Below the pieces are notes generated by a model. That model was not told the origin of the DNA. It made no database searches and was given only the letters and a program-made list of their open reading frames with translations. A program made the position numbers and the translations under genes. A DNA stretch of 64,000 nucleotides, taken from contig NZ_RAHJ01000021.1 of the NCBI RefSeq assembly GCF_003605755.1, positions 156,156 through 220,155 on the forward strand, given 5' to 3'. Source of the stretch: Tsuneonella suprasediminis. Lineage in GTDB: Bacteria > Pseudomonadota > Alphaproteobacteria > Sphingomonadales > Sphingomonadaceae. Below, piece by piece: positions 1-9,358 of the stretch. Positions within the stretch are counted from its first letter, which is position 1. Every line of letters begins with the position of its first letter.

Positions 1-9
1 AACGAAATG

Positions 10-47
10 GGCAAGGGGCGCGGCCTCGTACCGTCACGCCCCTTGCC
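10..47 (-). terminator. Hairpin downstream of metZ, terminator-like
   Basis: A perfect 11-bp inverted repeat (GGCAAGGGGCG at 10-20, CGCCCCTTGCC at 37-47) with a 16-nt loop. Read on the minus strand it is followed by CATTTCGTT, a weak T-rich tail. A second hairpin (GGGAGT/ACTCCC, 61-66 and 74-79) lies just upstream on that strand. It could end the metZ transcript, or be the end of a structured leader for a gene beyond the left edge. I do not recognise a known riboswitch in it. Confidence 0.45.
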
Positions 48-173
48 GATAATATCACGCGGGAGTGAGAAGAACTCCCAACCTCACCGGGCGATAAGGC
101 TCCCGCTGATCGGGTAGCTCACCGAGGCCACCGCCCTTCTTCTGCACGAGGAAAGGCGCTGACTGTGCCGAGA

Positions 174-1463
174 TCAGATGTTGTTCAGGCCCATTTCGAG
201 GTCTGCGATAATGTCGTCGATATGTTCGATACCGACGGATATCCGCACGACATCCGGCCCTGCCCCGGCGGCGATCAGTTCGTCGCCTTCAAGCTGGCTG
301 TGCGTGGTGGAGGCGGGGTGGATGATGAGCGAGCGGGTGTCGCCGATATTCGCGAGATGGCTGAACAGTTTCACGCTGGACACCAGCTTCACACCCGCTT
401 CGAAGCCGCCTTTCACCCCGAAGGTGAAGACCGCGCCGCCCCGACCTCCGAGGTATTTGTCCGCAAGGGGTTTGTAGCGATTGCCTTCCAGCCCGGCATA
501 GGAAACCCATTCAATTTTTTCGTGCCGTTCCAGCCATTTGGCGACTGCCAGCGCGTTGTCGCAATGCCGTTCCATCCGCAAGGCCAGCGTTTCCATACCG
601 GTGAGCGCGAGCCATGCGTTCTGCGGGGCCATCGCCGGCCCCAGATCGCGTAGTCCCAGAACCCGGCAGGCGGTGATGAAGGCAATCGGCCCGACCGGTT
701 CCAGCGCATCGACCAGCACCGCGCCGTGATACGACCCGTTGGGTTGCGTCAGACTGGGGAACTTGTGCGCCTGCGCCCTCCAGTCGAACCGGCCCGAATC
801 GACGATTACCCCGCCGATCGAATTGCCATGACCGTTGAGGAACTTGGTGGTCGAGTGCGTTACGATATCCGCGCCGTGTTCGAACGGGCGGCACAGGATC
901 GGGCTGGCCATCGTATTGTCGACGATCAGCGGCACACCGCCATCATGGGCGATATCCGCAATCGCCGCGATATCGGTGACGACGCCACCGGGATTGGCGA
1001 GGCTTTCGATGAAGACACAGCGGGTCTTGTCGTCGATCGCAGCGCGCACATTCTCCGGGTCATCGACATCGACGAAGCGGGTTTCCCAGCCGAACTTGCG
1101 AAATGCCTCGCCCATCTGATTGAGCGAGCCGCCATAAAGCTTGCGCGCGGCAACGATATTGCACCCCGGTTCCATCAGGGTGTGGAAGGCAACCAATTGC
1201 GCTGCATGTCCGCTGGCCACGCCGAGTGCACCGACACCGCCCTCCAGCGCCGCGATCTTCTTCTCCAGCACGTCATTCGTGGGGTTCATGATCCGCGAAT
1301 AGATATTGCCGAACTGCTTGAGTGCGAACAGATCCGCGGCATGTTCGGCATTGTCGAACACATAGCTTGCCGTCTGGTAGATGGGCGTGATCCGCGCATT
1401 GGTCGTCGGATCGGGTTCGCATCCGGCATGCACAGTCATCGTTTCGAGTTTCAAATCAGCCAT
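174..1463 (-). CDS. metZ: O-acetylhomoserine/O-succinylhomoserine sulfhydrylase (Cys/Met metabolism PLP enzyme)
   Basis: Encodes a cytoplasmic PLP enzyme of about 429 residues that makes homocysteine (or methionine) directly from an activated homoserine and sulfide. The N-terminus ETMTVHAG, the substrate-loop segment QFGNIYSRIMNPT (about 50-62), the PLP aspartate in VDNTMASP (about 181-188) and the Schiff-base lysine in HSTTKFLNG (K207) are all present, and the length is normal for the family. I chose ATG at 1463 (MADLKLET) because the longer version only adds MGYT. It lies 68 bp downstream of queF on the same strand. O-acetyl versus O-succinyl preference (metY/metZ) cannot be settled from sequence alone. 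Confidence 0.88.
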   Translation of the reverse strand: MADLKLETMTVHAGCEPDPTTNARITPIYQTASYVFDNAEHAADLFALKQFGNIYSRIMNPTNDVLEKKIAALEGGVGALGVASGHAAQLVAFHTLMEPGCNIVAARKLYGGSLNQMGEAFRKFGWETRFVDVDDPENVRAAIDDKTRCVFIESLANPGGVVTDIAAIADIAHDGGVPLIVDNTMASPILCRPFEHGADIVTHSTTKFLNGHGNSIGGVIVDSGRFDWRAQAHKFPSLTQPNGSYHGAVLVDALEPVGPIAFITACRVLGLRDLGPAMAPQNAWLALTGMETLALRMERHCDNALAVAKWLERHEKIEWVSYAGLEGNRYKPLADKYLGGRGGAVFTFGVKGGFEAGVKLVSSVKLFSHLANIGDTRSLIIHPASTTHSQLEGDELIAAGAGPDVVRISVGIEHIDDIIADLEMGLNNI

Positions 1464-1531
1464 CGTGTATCCCATCCGGTATGTTATCGAAGTTGCAAGT
1501 ATCGGTTATCGCACAGGTGTGAGACGAACGC

Positions 1532-1990
1532 TCATCCCCGCCCGCGATAAGGGGCAACGCCCTGATCGGGCACCCACAGCCCGTCTGGAACAGGGCCGGT
1601 CTGCCAGAATACGTCAATCGGAATGCCGCCACGCGGGAACCAGTATCCGCCGATCCGCAGCCATTTGGGCTGCATCTCTCCGCGCAGGCGATGGCCAATG
1701 CCGACAGTCACATCTTCGTGAAATCCCGCATGATTGCGAAAGCTGGCGAGATAGAGCTTGAGGCTTTTCGATTCGACAATCGTTTCGTCGGGCGCGTAAT
1801 CGATCACGATGTGGGCGAAATCGGGCTGCCCCGTGACCGGGCACAGCGACGTGAATTCGGGCGCGGTAAAGCGCACGCAATACAGCGATCCACGGCGCGG
1901 ATTGGGTACATAATCGAGGTTCGCCTCGTCAGGGGAAGCGGGAAGCGGGCTGTTCTGGCCCAGATGCAGGGTTTCGGGTGTGTCGCTCAT
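1532..1990 (-). CDS. queF: NADPH-dependent preQ0 reductase QueF
   Basis: Reduces 7-cyano-7-deazaguanine (preQ0) to preQ1 in queuosine tRNA modification. The protein is about 152 residues, the short monofunctional QueF type. The catalytic cysteine lies in [12 protein letters not shown] (about residues 50-60), and the QueF motif [19 protein letters not shown] follows. ATG at 1990 ([11 protein letters not shown]) is preferred over the upstream MRG. It is divergent from the proline-rich protein gene and upstream of metZ on the same strand. Confidence 0.92.
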   Translation of the reverse strand: MSDTPETLHLGQNSPLPASPDEANLDYVPNPRRGSLYCVRFTAPEFTSLCPVTGQPDFAHIVIDYAPDETIVESKSLKLYLASFRNHAGFHEDVTVGIGHRLRGEMQPKWLRIGGYWFPRGGIPIDVFWQTGPVPDGLWVPDQGVAPYRGRG

Positions 1991-2097
1991 GCCGCGCATC
2001 TGGCGTGAATCTTAGCGACAGGCAAGCATACGGTGGACTTGTGCGGTTCAATCCTTATTCAGCGCCAGCCCGCAATTTCGCGCGGCGATCGCTTGAA

Positions 2098-3348
2098 ATG
2101 AAAACCAAAACGCTCCTTTCCGGCATTTGTGCTCTGCTTGTCTCCACCTCGGCTGTGGCGCAGCAGGCGAATCTGCCGCCTCCGTCGCCGGGCGATTTCA
2201 GCTTGCCTCCCGCGCCGACTCCGACGCCGACCGATGTGCAGGGGCCGGTCGATCCGGATGCGCCGTTCGCCACCCAGCCGCGCGCACCCACTCCGACGCC
2301 CAGCCCGACACCGGCCCCGACGCCTGCCCCGACTCCGGCACCCAGGCCGACACCGACTCGCTCTCCGGTTGAACCGACCGGCACATCGCTGCCCCCCCGG
2401 TTCACCCCGGCACCGACTACGCAGCCGAGCGATATCCCCGGATCCGCCGCCAACGCCGCGACCGATGAGATTTCCGATCAGGGCGACAGCAGCGATACGA
2501 CGATAGGCGCGTTGCCAGCGACTACGGCGCCCGACGCATCGCCTTCCGTGGCGCCCCAGCAAACCGACAGTGAAAGCAGCGGCGACAATGTCTGGCTATT
2601 CGCGCTGCTCGGCGCTCTCGGGCTGGCTGCGGCAGCGGGTGGGGCCTTGGCATTGCGCCGCCGCAAGAGCGCCGAATCGGTCCCGCTGATCGAGCCTCCG
2701 AAAGTCGCTTCAACGCCCAGCCCTCCACCGCCCAGTCCTCCGGCTCCCAGTCCCCCATCGCCAGAGCCTTCGTCCGATCAGGCGACGATTGGCGCAGTCG
2801 TCGCCAAAACGGTCAAGGCCCGGCCAGACGCAATATCCGTCCCACGCAACACGAAGCCCGCACAGACCTCCGCCGCTCTGCCCGCAATCGATGCGGTGCC
2901 GATTTCGCTCAGCCGCAGCATGATGAATGCCACGCTGACGTTCGAGCTGGTCGTCACCAACCGCAGCGGACGACGGATCGACGGTGTCTCGCTGGAGGCC
3001 GATCTGGTCAGCGCGCACGGGCGCGAACCGGCGGAACGTCAGCTGGCCGACCCGGCCACGCCACTGGTCGCACTGGACAGCACCGGACCCATCGACGCAG
3101 GCGAAAGCTGCACGATCCGTGGCGAAGTGCGCCTGCCGGTCCCGCAAATCCGCCCGCTCGGCAATTCGCCTGACAGGCCCTATATTCCGTTGCTGCGGGT
3201 GCGCGCGCTCCTCGGCGGCGAAGCGCCGATGGCGCGGACATATGTTGTCGGCAAAGTTTCGCCCAGCCAGCGCACACGGGTCTTGCCGTTCCTGCTGTCC
3301 GACATGCCGCAGGTTCACACCGATATCGGGTTCAAGCCGCTCGACTGA
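2098..3348 (+). CDS. Proline-rich signal-peptide protein with central transmembrane segment
   Basis: A 416-residue protein of unknown function. Starting at ATG 2098 it has a clear signal peptide (MKTKTLLSGICALLVSTSAVAQ). A long Pro/Thr/Ala-rich stretch with PTPTPSPTPAPTPAP-type repeats follows, then a transmembrane segment (VWLFALLGALGLAAAAGGAL, about residues 163-182) capped by RRRK, a second Pro/Ser-rich linker, and a C-terminal domain of about 140 residues that looks beta-rich. The predicted topology is a periplasmic low-complexity stalk and a cytoplasmic C-terminal domain. The TM-plus-RRRK pattern resembles a sorting-signal tail but sits mid-protein. It is divergent from queF. Confidence 0.7.
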   Translation: MKTKTLLSGICALLVSTSAVAQQANLPPPSPGDFSLPPAPTPTPTDVQGPVDPDAPFATQPRAPTPTPSPTPAPTPAPTPAPRPTPTRSPVEPTGTSLPPRFTPAPTTQPSDIPGSAANAATDEISDQGDSSDTTIGALPATTAPDASPSVAPQQTDSESSGDNVWLFALLGALGLAAAAGGALALRRRKSAESVPLIEPPKVASTPSPPPPSPPAPSPPSPEPSSDQATIGAVVAKTVKARPDAISVPRNTKPAQTSAALPAIDAVPISLSRSMMNATLTFELVVTNRSGRRIDGVSLEADLVSAHGREPAERQLADPATPLVALDSTGPIDAGESCTIRGEVRLPVPQIRPLGNSPDRPYIPLLRVRALLGGEAPMARTYVVGKVSPSQRTRVLPFLLSDMPQVHTDIGFKPLD

Positions 3349-3378
3349 TCGCGCACGGGGCGCTACCCTTGCCGGTAT

Positions 3379-4227
3379 ATGGATAGTCTTGTTTCGACCG
3401 ACTGGCTGGCGCACGAACTCGGCGCTGGCGATCTCGTTATCCTCGACGCTTCGGCGCATATCCCGGCTACCGGGCGGGACGCGGCTGCGGAATTCGCCGC
3501 GGAACACATTCCGGGTGCGCGGTTTCTCGATCTACGCAGCCTGACCAATCCCGCTTCGCCCACACTATCGGCCGTGCCCAGCGCAGAACAGTTTGCCGAA
3601 CGGATGGGCGCGCTGGGTATCCAGCCCGGCAGCAGGATCGTGCTGTATGACGATAGCTCCGCGAAAACCGCGTGTCGCGCGTGGTTCATCATGCATATGA
3701 ACGGCACAGCAAATGTCGCGATACTCGATGGGGGAATGCCGAAATGGCGCTGCGAAGGCCGCCCCCTCGAAAGCGGCGCGGTTTCCCCGGTATCGTGCGA
3801 CTATCCTATACCGGTGCAAACGCCGGAAAAGGTGCGAAGCAAAGCCCACATGCTGGCCAATTGCGCCAGCCACGCCGAACAGGTGATCGACGCCCGCGAT
3901 GCAGGCCGCTTCACCGCCCAGACCATCGATACGGTCCACAATCTGCCCGGTGGCCACATCCCCGGCGCACGAAACCTGTGTTATGCCGAACTCTATAACG
4001 AAGACGGAACCCTGCGCGATGACGATGAACTGCGCGCCCGGTTTATCAATGCCGGTGTCGATCTGGATGCCCCGATCATTACCAGTTGCGGCAGCGGGGT
4101 GACGGCATCGTCGCTGCTGTTTGCGCTCGACCGGCTCGGCAAAACCGACTTCGCGCTTTACGATGGAAGCTGGAGCGAATGGGGCGCTGACCCCGCCACT
4201 CCCAAGGAAACAGGGTACGCAGCCTGA
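3379..4227 (+). CDS. sseA: 3-mercaptopyruvate/thiosulfate sulfurtransferase (tandem rhodanese)
   Basis: A 282-residue tandem-rhodanese sulfurtransferase moving sulfane sulfur from 3-mercaptopyruvate or thiosulfate to an acceptor. The inactive N-terminal rhodanese half carries FAAEHIPGARFLDL and the second half repeats it as HIPGARNLCY. The active-site loop is ITSCGSGVTAS with catalytic C237; CGSGVTA is the mercaptopyruvate-type loop. It ends 2 bp before metC, so the two genes are probably cotranscribed, which fits a sulfur amino acid role. Confidence 0.9.
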   Translation: MDSLVSTDWLAHELGAGDLVILDASAHIPATGRDAAAEFAAEHIPGARFLDLRSLTNPASPTLSAVPSAEQFAERMGALGIQPGSRIVLYDDSSAKTACRAWFIMHMNGTANVAILDGGMPKWRCEGRPLESGAVSPVSCDYPIPVQTPEKVRSKAHMLANCASHAEQVIDARDAGRFTAQTIDTVHNLPGGHIPGARNLCYAELYNEDGTLRDDDELRARFINAGVDLDAPIITSCGSGVTASSLLFALDRLGKTDFALYDGSWSEWGADPATPKETGYAA

Positions 4228-4229
4228 CA

Positions 4230-5441
4230 ATGGCCAAAGACTCGAAACGCAATCTCAAACCCGCCACGCGCGTAGTCACCGGGGGGCGCCGTGCCGAATG
4301 GACCGGTGCCGTGGTCAGCCCACCGGTCTGGCGCGCCAGCACGCACCTGTATGAAAACACGGCTGCGCTGGAACAGGGTAAGAAAGGCAACGCCGACGGG
4401 CGGTTCTTCTATGGCCGTCGCGGTGCGCCGACCCAATGGGCGCTGGCCGACGCGCTGACAGAAATTGAGCCGGGCGCAGCGGGCACAGTGCTCTACCCCA
4501 GCGGTGTGGCCGCGATTGCCGGGGCGCTGATGGCGGTGCTGAAACCCGGCGATGTCCTGCTGGTGACCGACAATGCCTATGACCCGACGCGTTCGATGGC
4601 GACCGGATTGCTCAAACGGTTCGGGGTAGAGGCGCGGTTCTTCGACCCGCTCGATATCGCCGGCTTTCCCGATGCATTCTGCGACCGCACCCGCGCGGTG
4701 ATGCTGGAAAGCCCCGGCAGCCTGACGATGGAGGTCTGCGACGTCCCTGCCCTTACCGCGATTGCGCGGGACAAGGGCGCGGTCAGCCTGATCGATAACA
4801 CATGGGCCAGTTCGCTGGGGTTTACCGCACTCGAACACGGCTGCGATATCGCGATCATGGCGCTGACCAAGCACGTCGGTGGCCATTCGGACCTGATGAT
4901 GGGGAGCGCCAGCGCAGCTGAGCCGTGGCATAGCCGCCTGCGTCAGACCGCACAGGCACTGGGCCATGTCGTCTCGCCCGACGATGCTGCGCTCGCCGCG
5001 CGCGGGTTGCGTACTATGGCGCTGCGGCTGAAACAGGGCACCGAAAGCGCGCTGCGGATCGCAACATGGCTCTCCGCCCGCCCCGAGGTTGCCCGTGTTC
5101 TGTGCCCGATGTTACCCGGATCGCCGGGCCACGCGATCTGGGAGCGGGACTTTACCGGTGGCTGCGGTTTGTTCAGCTTCCTGTTGGCCGATGCTGACGA
5201 GGCCGGACGTGCGCGGTTCATCGATGCGCTGGAATTGTTCGGCATAGGATATTCGTGGGGCGGGTTTGAAAGTCTTGCCATTCCGTTCGATCCGGCACCC
5301 AATCGCAGTGCTACCCCCTGGCCGCCAACCGGATGGGCGGGTGACAAAGCGCTTGGAATCCGGCTATCCATCGGGCTCGAAGATACCGACGACCTGCTCG
5401 CCGACCTTGAGCGGGCATTTGCTGCGATGGAGAACCGATGA
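4230..5441 (+). CDS. metC: Cystathionine beta-lyase
   Basis: A 403-residue PLP enzyme of the Cys/Met metabolism family. It cleaves cystathionine to homocysteine, pyruvate and ammonia. Visible family features are the early TRVVTGGRR segment, YGRRGAPTQWALADAL, the cofactor-binding aspartate in LIDNTWASSLGF (about 187-198), and the PLP lysine in ALTKHVGGHSD (K214). The C-terminal GYSWGGFESL is typical of cystathionine beta-lyases. The stop overlaps the following MscS gene by 4 bp (ATGA). Confidence 0.9.
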   Translation: MAKDSKRNLKPATRVVTGGRRAEWTGAVVSPPVWRASTHLYENTAALEQGKKGNADGRFFYGRRGAPTQWALADALTEIEPGAAGTVLYPSGVAAIAGALMAVLKPGDVLLVTDNAYDPTRSMATGLLKRFGVEARFFDPLDIAGFPDAFCDRTRAVMLESPGSLTMEVCDVPALTAIARDKGAVSLIDNTWASSLGFTALEHGCDIAIMALTKHVGGHSDLMMGSASAAEPWHSRLRQTAQALGHVVSPDDAALAARGLRTMALRLKQGTESALRIATWLSARPEVARVLCPMLPGSPGHAIWERDFTGGCGLFSFLLADADEAGRARFIDALELFGIGYSWGGFESLAIPFDPAPNRSATPWPPTGWAGDKALGIRLSIGLEDTDDLLADLERAFAAMENR

Positions 5442-6520
5442 TCGACTTGCTTGCCGCTGCCGCCGGTTCGGTCGCCAAGGCGACCGGGGCCGCTAAAGAT
5501 GCGGCAAGCGACGTAGCGAGCGATGTTGCAAGCAGCGCCCCCAGCCCTGCAGAGCTGGACGAAGCGGGCGTAAGGGCCGCCGATGGCCTGAAAGAAGCGG
5601 TCGGGGAAAAGAGCCGCACCATCGGGGACATCATCCAGTCGCTCGACAGTATTTCGATCGATCTGGGAAAGTTTCACCTTTCGCTGTGGGACGCCATCGT
5701 CGTGATGATGGTGATCGTCGGCGTCTATATGCTGGCGTGGTTTTCCAGCCGCGGCGCACGCGCCATGCTCCGGCGGATGACCCGCCTCGACCTGACGCAG
5801 CGGCTGCTGGCGGAAAAGCTGGTGTCCATCGCGGTGTGGGGCATCGCCTTCCTGCTTGGGATCGATATCCTCGGCATCGATCTGACTGCGCTGGCGGTAT
5901 TCTCGGGCGCATTCGGCCTCGCGATTGGTTTCGGGTTACAGAAAACCTTCGGCAACCTGATCGCCGGGATCATCCTGCTGATGGATCGGTCGATCAAACC
6001 GGGCGATGTCATCGTAATCGCCGATGCTGCGGGCAATTCGACATCGGGCCAGATCCGCAAGATCGGCATCCGCGCCGTCTCTCTGGTAACCCGCGATCAG
6101 AAAGAATATCTGATTCCAAACGAAAACCTGATGGTCAATCAGGTGGAAAACTGGTCCTACTCGTCGAAGAACGTGCGGATACAGGTGCCGGTCGGCGTAT
6201 CGTATAACTGCGATATCGCACTGGCGGAAAAGCTGATGCTGGAAGCTGCGAAGAGCGTTCCGCGGGTTCTCAAGACCCCTCCGCCCGTCGTGTGGCTGGA
6301 TGCCTATGGCGACAGTTCGGTCAACTTCATCGTCCATTGCTGGATTTCCGACCCGGAAGAGGGCGTTGGCAATATCCGATCGCAAGTACTTAAAAACCTT
6401 TGGAATCTTCTGGCCGATAACGAGATCGAAATCCCCTTCCCACAACGCGACCTCAATTTGCGGGACAACGAACAGTTCCAGCAACTGGTGGCCGCCATCG
6501 CCCAGCGCGTCAAAGAATAG
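5438..6520 (+). CDS. Mechanosensitive ion channel, MscS family
   Basis: A 360-residue small-conductance mechanosensitive channel homologue. An N-terminal soluble helix of about 70 residues (Ala/Asp-rich) precedes three transmembrane helices (about residues 82-105, 125-150 and 155-175). The pore-lining helix contains FSGAFGLAIGFGLQKTFGNLIAGIIL. The beta domain starts at SIKPGDVI, followed by IRKIGIRAVSL and the IPNENLM signature. It is ATGA-coupled to metC, probably a positional rather than functional link. Confidence 0.9.
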   Translation: MIDLLAAAAGSVAKATGAAKDAASDVASDVASSAPSPAELDEAGVRAADGLKEAVGEKSRTIGDIIQSLDSISIDLGKFHLSLWDAIVVMMVIVGVYMLAWFSSRGARAMLRRMTRLDLTQRLLAEKLVSIAVWGIAFLLGIDILGIDLTALAVFSGAFGLAIGFGLQKTFGNLIAGIILLMDRSIKPGDVIVIADAAGNSTSGQIRKIGIRAVSLVTRDQKEYLIPNENLMVNQVENWSYSSKNVRIQVPVGVSYNCDIALAEKLMLEAAKSVPRVLKTPPPVVWLDAYGDSSVNFIVHCWISDPEEGVGNIRSQVLKNLWNLLADNEIEIPFPQRDLNLRDNEQFQQLVAAIAQRVKE

Positions 6521-6675
6521 AGCGCTCGCGCGCCTGCCATTCCGATGGGGACGACGTTCAATGCTGGCATAGTTACGCTTCGCGACCGGGTAACGGAGCT
6601 TTCAAAAACTTTGCTTGCCGACCGGACATGGTTTCTCGGTGGCGCGTATGAAGCGACGCAGCCATTTGGCATCGC

Positions 6676-7434
6676 ATGGAAAAAATCGGCACAGTCTATC
6701 TCGTCGGCGCGGGACCGGGTGATCCCGACCTGTTGACCGTGCGCGCTGCGCGGCTGATCGAACGGGCGGAAATTCTGGTGCACGACGGGCTGATCGAACC
6801 CGCCGTGCTCGCCCTCGCCCCCCTGTCTGCGAAGCGGATATCGGTCGCCAAACGGCGGGCGCATCATACGCTACCACAGGAAGATATCTGCGCCCTGCTG
6901 GTGCGCGAGGCGCTGGCAGGCCGCGATGTCGTGCGGCTGAAGGGCGGCGATCCGTTCGTATTCGGGCGCGGTGGTGAGGAGGCGGAGGCTTGCCGCGCCG
7001 CCGGGGTTCCGGTGTCTGTCGTGCCCGGCATCAGCGCCGCCAATGGTGCCGCAGCGGCAACGCAGATCGCGCTGACCCACCGCGACGCCGCCAGCGTGGT
7101 CAGCTTCGTCGCCGGCCAGTGCAAAGGACTGTCCGATCAGGACTGGGCCGGGCTGGCGGGCAAAGGACGCACGCTGGTGATCTACATGGGCGTGAAAACC
7201 GCGCCTGCCATCGCGGAAAAGCTGATGGGCGATGGTCTCGCCCCCGATATGCCGCTGGCCATTATCGAAAACGCCTGCCGCCCGCAGATGCGCGTGCTGC
7301 GCGGGCCGCTGGCCGCTCTGCCCGATCTGGTCGAACGCGAACGGGTGCAAAGCCCGGCGCTGATCGTGATCGGGGAAGTCACCGCGCGCGAAGATAGCGC
7401 GCTCGCCACTATCGCGCTGGAGGCGCAGCAATGA
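6676..7434 (+). CDS. cobA: Uroporphyrinogen-III C-methyltransferase (SUMT)
   Basis: A 252-residue SAM-dependent methyltransferase that converts uroporphyrinogen III to precorrin-2, the first step to siroheme. The signature VYLVGAGPGDPDLLTVRAARL opens the protein, LKGGDPFVFGRGGEEAEA lies about residues 92-109, and AIIENACRPQM is typical of the C-terminal subdomain. It is the CobA type, without CysG dehydrogenase/chelatase domains. As first gene of the operon it supplies the siroheme needed by the downstream sulfite reductase. The next gene overlaps by 4 bp. Confidence 0.93.
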   Translation: MEKIGTVYLVGAGPGDPDLLTVRAARLIERAEILVHDGLIEPAVLALAPLSAKRISVAKRRAHHTLPQEDICALLVREALAGRDVVRLKGGDPFVFGRGGEEAEACRAAGVPVSVVPGISAANGAAAATQIALTHRDAASVVSFVAGQCKGLSDQDWAGLAGKGRTLVIYMGVKTAPAIAEKLMGDGLAPDMPLAIIENACRPQMRVLRGPLAALPDLVERERVQSPALIVIGEVTAREDSALATIALEAQQ

Positions 7435-7730
7435 AAATCGTTACCGGAAACGACCTGAAAACCGGCGCAGTCACCTGGTGGACCGGCAGCGACTGGTCGA
7501 TCCATGTCGATGATGCCGTCGACGCGGGCGATCAGGCCGAAACCATCGCCGCACGCGAAGAAGCCGCGCGCAACGTCAACTCCCCTTATGTGATCGAAGC
7601 GGTGGCCGATGCCGATGGCAAAGTCCGCCCCGCCCACATCAAGGACCGCATCCGCGCGCTCGGCCCCACCGTGCGCCCCGACCTTACTCTCAAGCCGGCC
7701 GACCCCACTGCGGGCAACTGGGTGATCTGA
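7431..7730 (+). CDS. DUF2849 domain protein of the sulfite-reduction operon
   Basis: A 99-residue protein matching the DUF2849 family, which in alphaproteobacteria sits between SUMT and sulfite reductase. Function is unknown. Visible segments are VTGNDLKTGAVTWWT and AREEAARNVNSPYVIEAV, then a conserved tail HIKDRIRALGPTVRPDL. There is no signal peptide, membrane helix or cysteine. It overlaps cobA by 4 bp and its stop abuts the cysI ATG, implying matched expression with both. Confidence 0.85.
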   Translation: MKIVTGNDLKTGAVTWWTGSDWSIHVDDAVDAGDQAETIAAREEAARNVNSPYVIEAVADADGKVRPAHIKDRIRALGPTVRPDLTLKPADPTAGNWVI

Positions 7731-9358
7731 TGTACAAATACGACCAATACGATCAGGCGATGGTGGATGCCCGCGTCGCGGAATTCCGCGATCAGGTGCG
7801 CCGCCGCATCGAAGGCCGCATTACCGAAGACCAGTTCAAGCCGCTGCGGCTGCAGAACGGGCTCTATCTCCAGCTCCACGCCTATATGCTGCGGGTGGCG
7901 GTGCCGTATAGCACGCTCAGTTCCGCGCAGATGCATGCGCTGGCCGATATCGCGGACAAGTATGACCGCGGATACGGGCACTTCACCACCCGGCAGAACA
8001 TTCAATATAACTGGATCAAGCTGGAAGACACGCCCGACATTCTCGCTGATCTGGCGAAAGTGGAAATGCATGCGATCCAGACCAGCGGCAACTGCATCCG
8101 CAATATCAGTTCGGATCATTACGCGGGCGCCACGGCGGACGAGCTGATCGATCCGCGCCCTTATGCCGAACTGCTGCGCCAATGGTCGAGCTTCCACCCG
8201 GAATTCCTCGCTCTGCCGCGCAAGTTCAAGATCTGCGTGATCGCCAGCGAGGCCGACCGGGCGGCGATGAAGCTGCACGATATCGGTATCCGCATCGTGA
8301 AGAACGACAGCGGAGAGATCGGCGCGGCATTCTATGTCGGTGGCGGCATGGGCCGCACCCCGATGATCGCGCCGTGCATCAACCCGTTCGTCCCGCTCGA
8401 TCAGCTGGTGACATATTGCGAGGCGTGCCTGCGGGTTTACAACCGCTATGGCCGCCGCGACAACAAGTACAAGGCGCGGATCAAGATCCTCGTCCACGAA
8501 CTGGGTGCAGCGGAATATACCCGGCAAGTGGAAGAAGAATTCGCCCACCTGCAAACACAGGATATCGAACCCCCGCTGGCCGAGCTGGAGCGTATCTCCA
8601 CATATTTCGCCCCGCCCGCGTTCGAAACCGGGTTGAGCGAGGAAATCGACCGGTCGGACCCCGATTTCGCGCTGTGGGTCGATACCAACACCGTGCCGCA
8701 TAAGGCACCCGGCTATGTCTCCGCGGTCATCAGCCTGAAGCCGGTGGGCGGCATCCCCGGCGATGCCAGTGCCGAACAGATGCACCTGATCGCTGACCTG
8801 ACGAAGCAGTACAGCTTCGACGAATGCCGGGTGACCCACACGCAGAACATCGTGTTGCCCCATGTGAAGAAGGCCGATCTCCACGCGCTGTGGACCGCGC
8901 TGGAGGCGGCCGGGCTTGGCGCTGCCAACCTCGACCGCGTGGGCGATATCATCGCCTGCCCCGGCCTCGATTATTGCAGCCTTGCCAATGCCCGCTCGAT
9001 CCCGGTCGCGCAGAAGATTTCGGAACGCCTGTCGCCCAGATCGGCGGAACTGGGCGAACTGAAAGTGAAGATCAGCGGCTGCATCAACGCCTGCGGCCAT
9101 CACCATGCCGGCCACATCGGTGTGCTGGGCGTCGATAAGAAGGGGGTTGAAAACTACCAGCTCCTGCTCGGCGGAAGCGAGGCCGACGATACGTCGCTCG
9201 GCAAAATTACCGGCCCCGGCTTCGACGAAGCGGGGATTGTCGATGCCGTGGAAAAGGCCACCGAAGTATATCTGGCGCAACGCACCGACGGCGAACGCTT
9301 CCTCGACACCTATCGCCGCATTGGCATCAATCCTTTCAAAGAGGCGCTTTATGGCTGA
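7730..9358 (+). CDS. cysI: Ferredoxin-type nitrite/sulfite reductase
   Basis: A 542-residue siroheme/4Fe-4S reductase that reduces sulfite to sulfide (or nitrite to ammonia) in the cytoplasm. Both halves carry a ferredoxin-like domain (FTTRQNIQYNW near 85-95; VTHTQNIVLPHV near 368-379). The cluster/siroheme cysteines are C410 and C416 (CPGLDYC) and C451 and C455 (CINAC). The surrounding SUMT, DUF934 and APS reductase genes make sulfite the likely substrate. It overlaps the next gene by 8 bp. No separate CysJ flavoprotein is seen here. Confidence 0.92.
   Translation: MYKYDQYDQAMVDARVAEFRDQVRRRIEGRITEDQFKPLRLQNGLYLQLHAYMLRVAVPYSTLSSAQMHALADIADKYDRGYGHFTTRQNIQYNWIKLEDTPDILADLAKVEMHAIQTSGNCIRNISSDHYAGATADELIDPRPYAELLRQWSSFHPEFLALPRKFKICVIASEADRAAMKLHDIGIRIVKNDSGEIGAAFYVGGGMGRTPMIAPCINPFVPLDQLVTYCEACLRVYNRYGRRDNKYKARIKILVHELGAAEYTRQVEEEFAHLQTQDIEPPLAELERISTYFAPPAFETGLSEEIDRSDPDFALWVDTNTVPHKAPGYVSAVISLKPVGGIPGDASAEQMHLIADLTKQYSFDECRVTHTQNIVLPHVKKADLHALWTALEAAGLGAANLDRVGDIIACPGLDYCSLANARSIPVAQKISERLSPRSAELGELKVKISGCINACGHHHAGHIGVLGVDKKGVENYQLLLGGSEADDTSLGKITGPGFDEAGIVDAVEKATEVYLAQRTDGERFLDTYRRIGINPFKEALYG

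Noticed and set aside
6545..6736. A short plus-strand frame before cobA
   Set aside because: Runs into cobA in another frame and has no coding features; the region is better explained as the operon promoter.
7586..9280. A 564-codon minus-strand open frame opposite cysI
   Set aside because: Complements the conserved sulfite reductase in the mirrored frame; no family features of its own.
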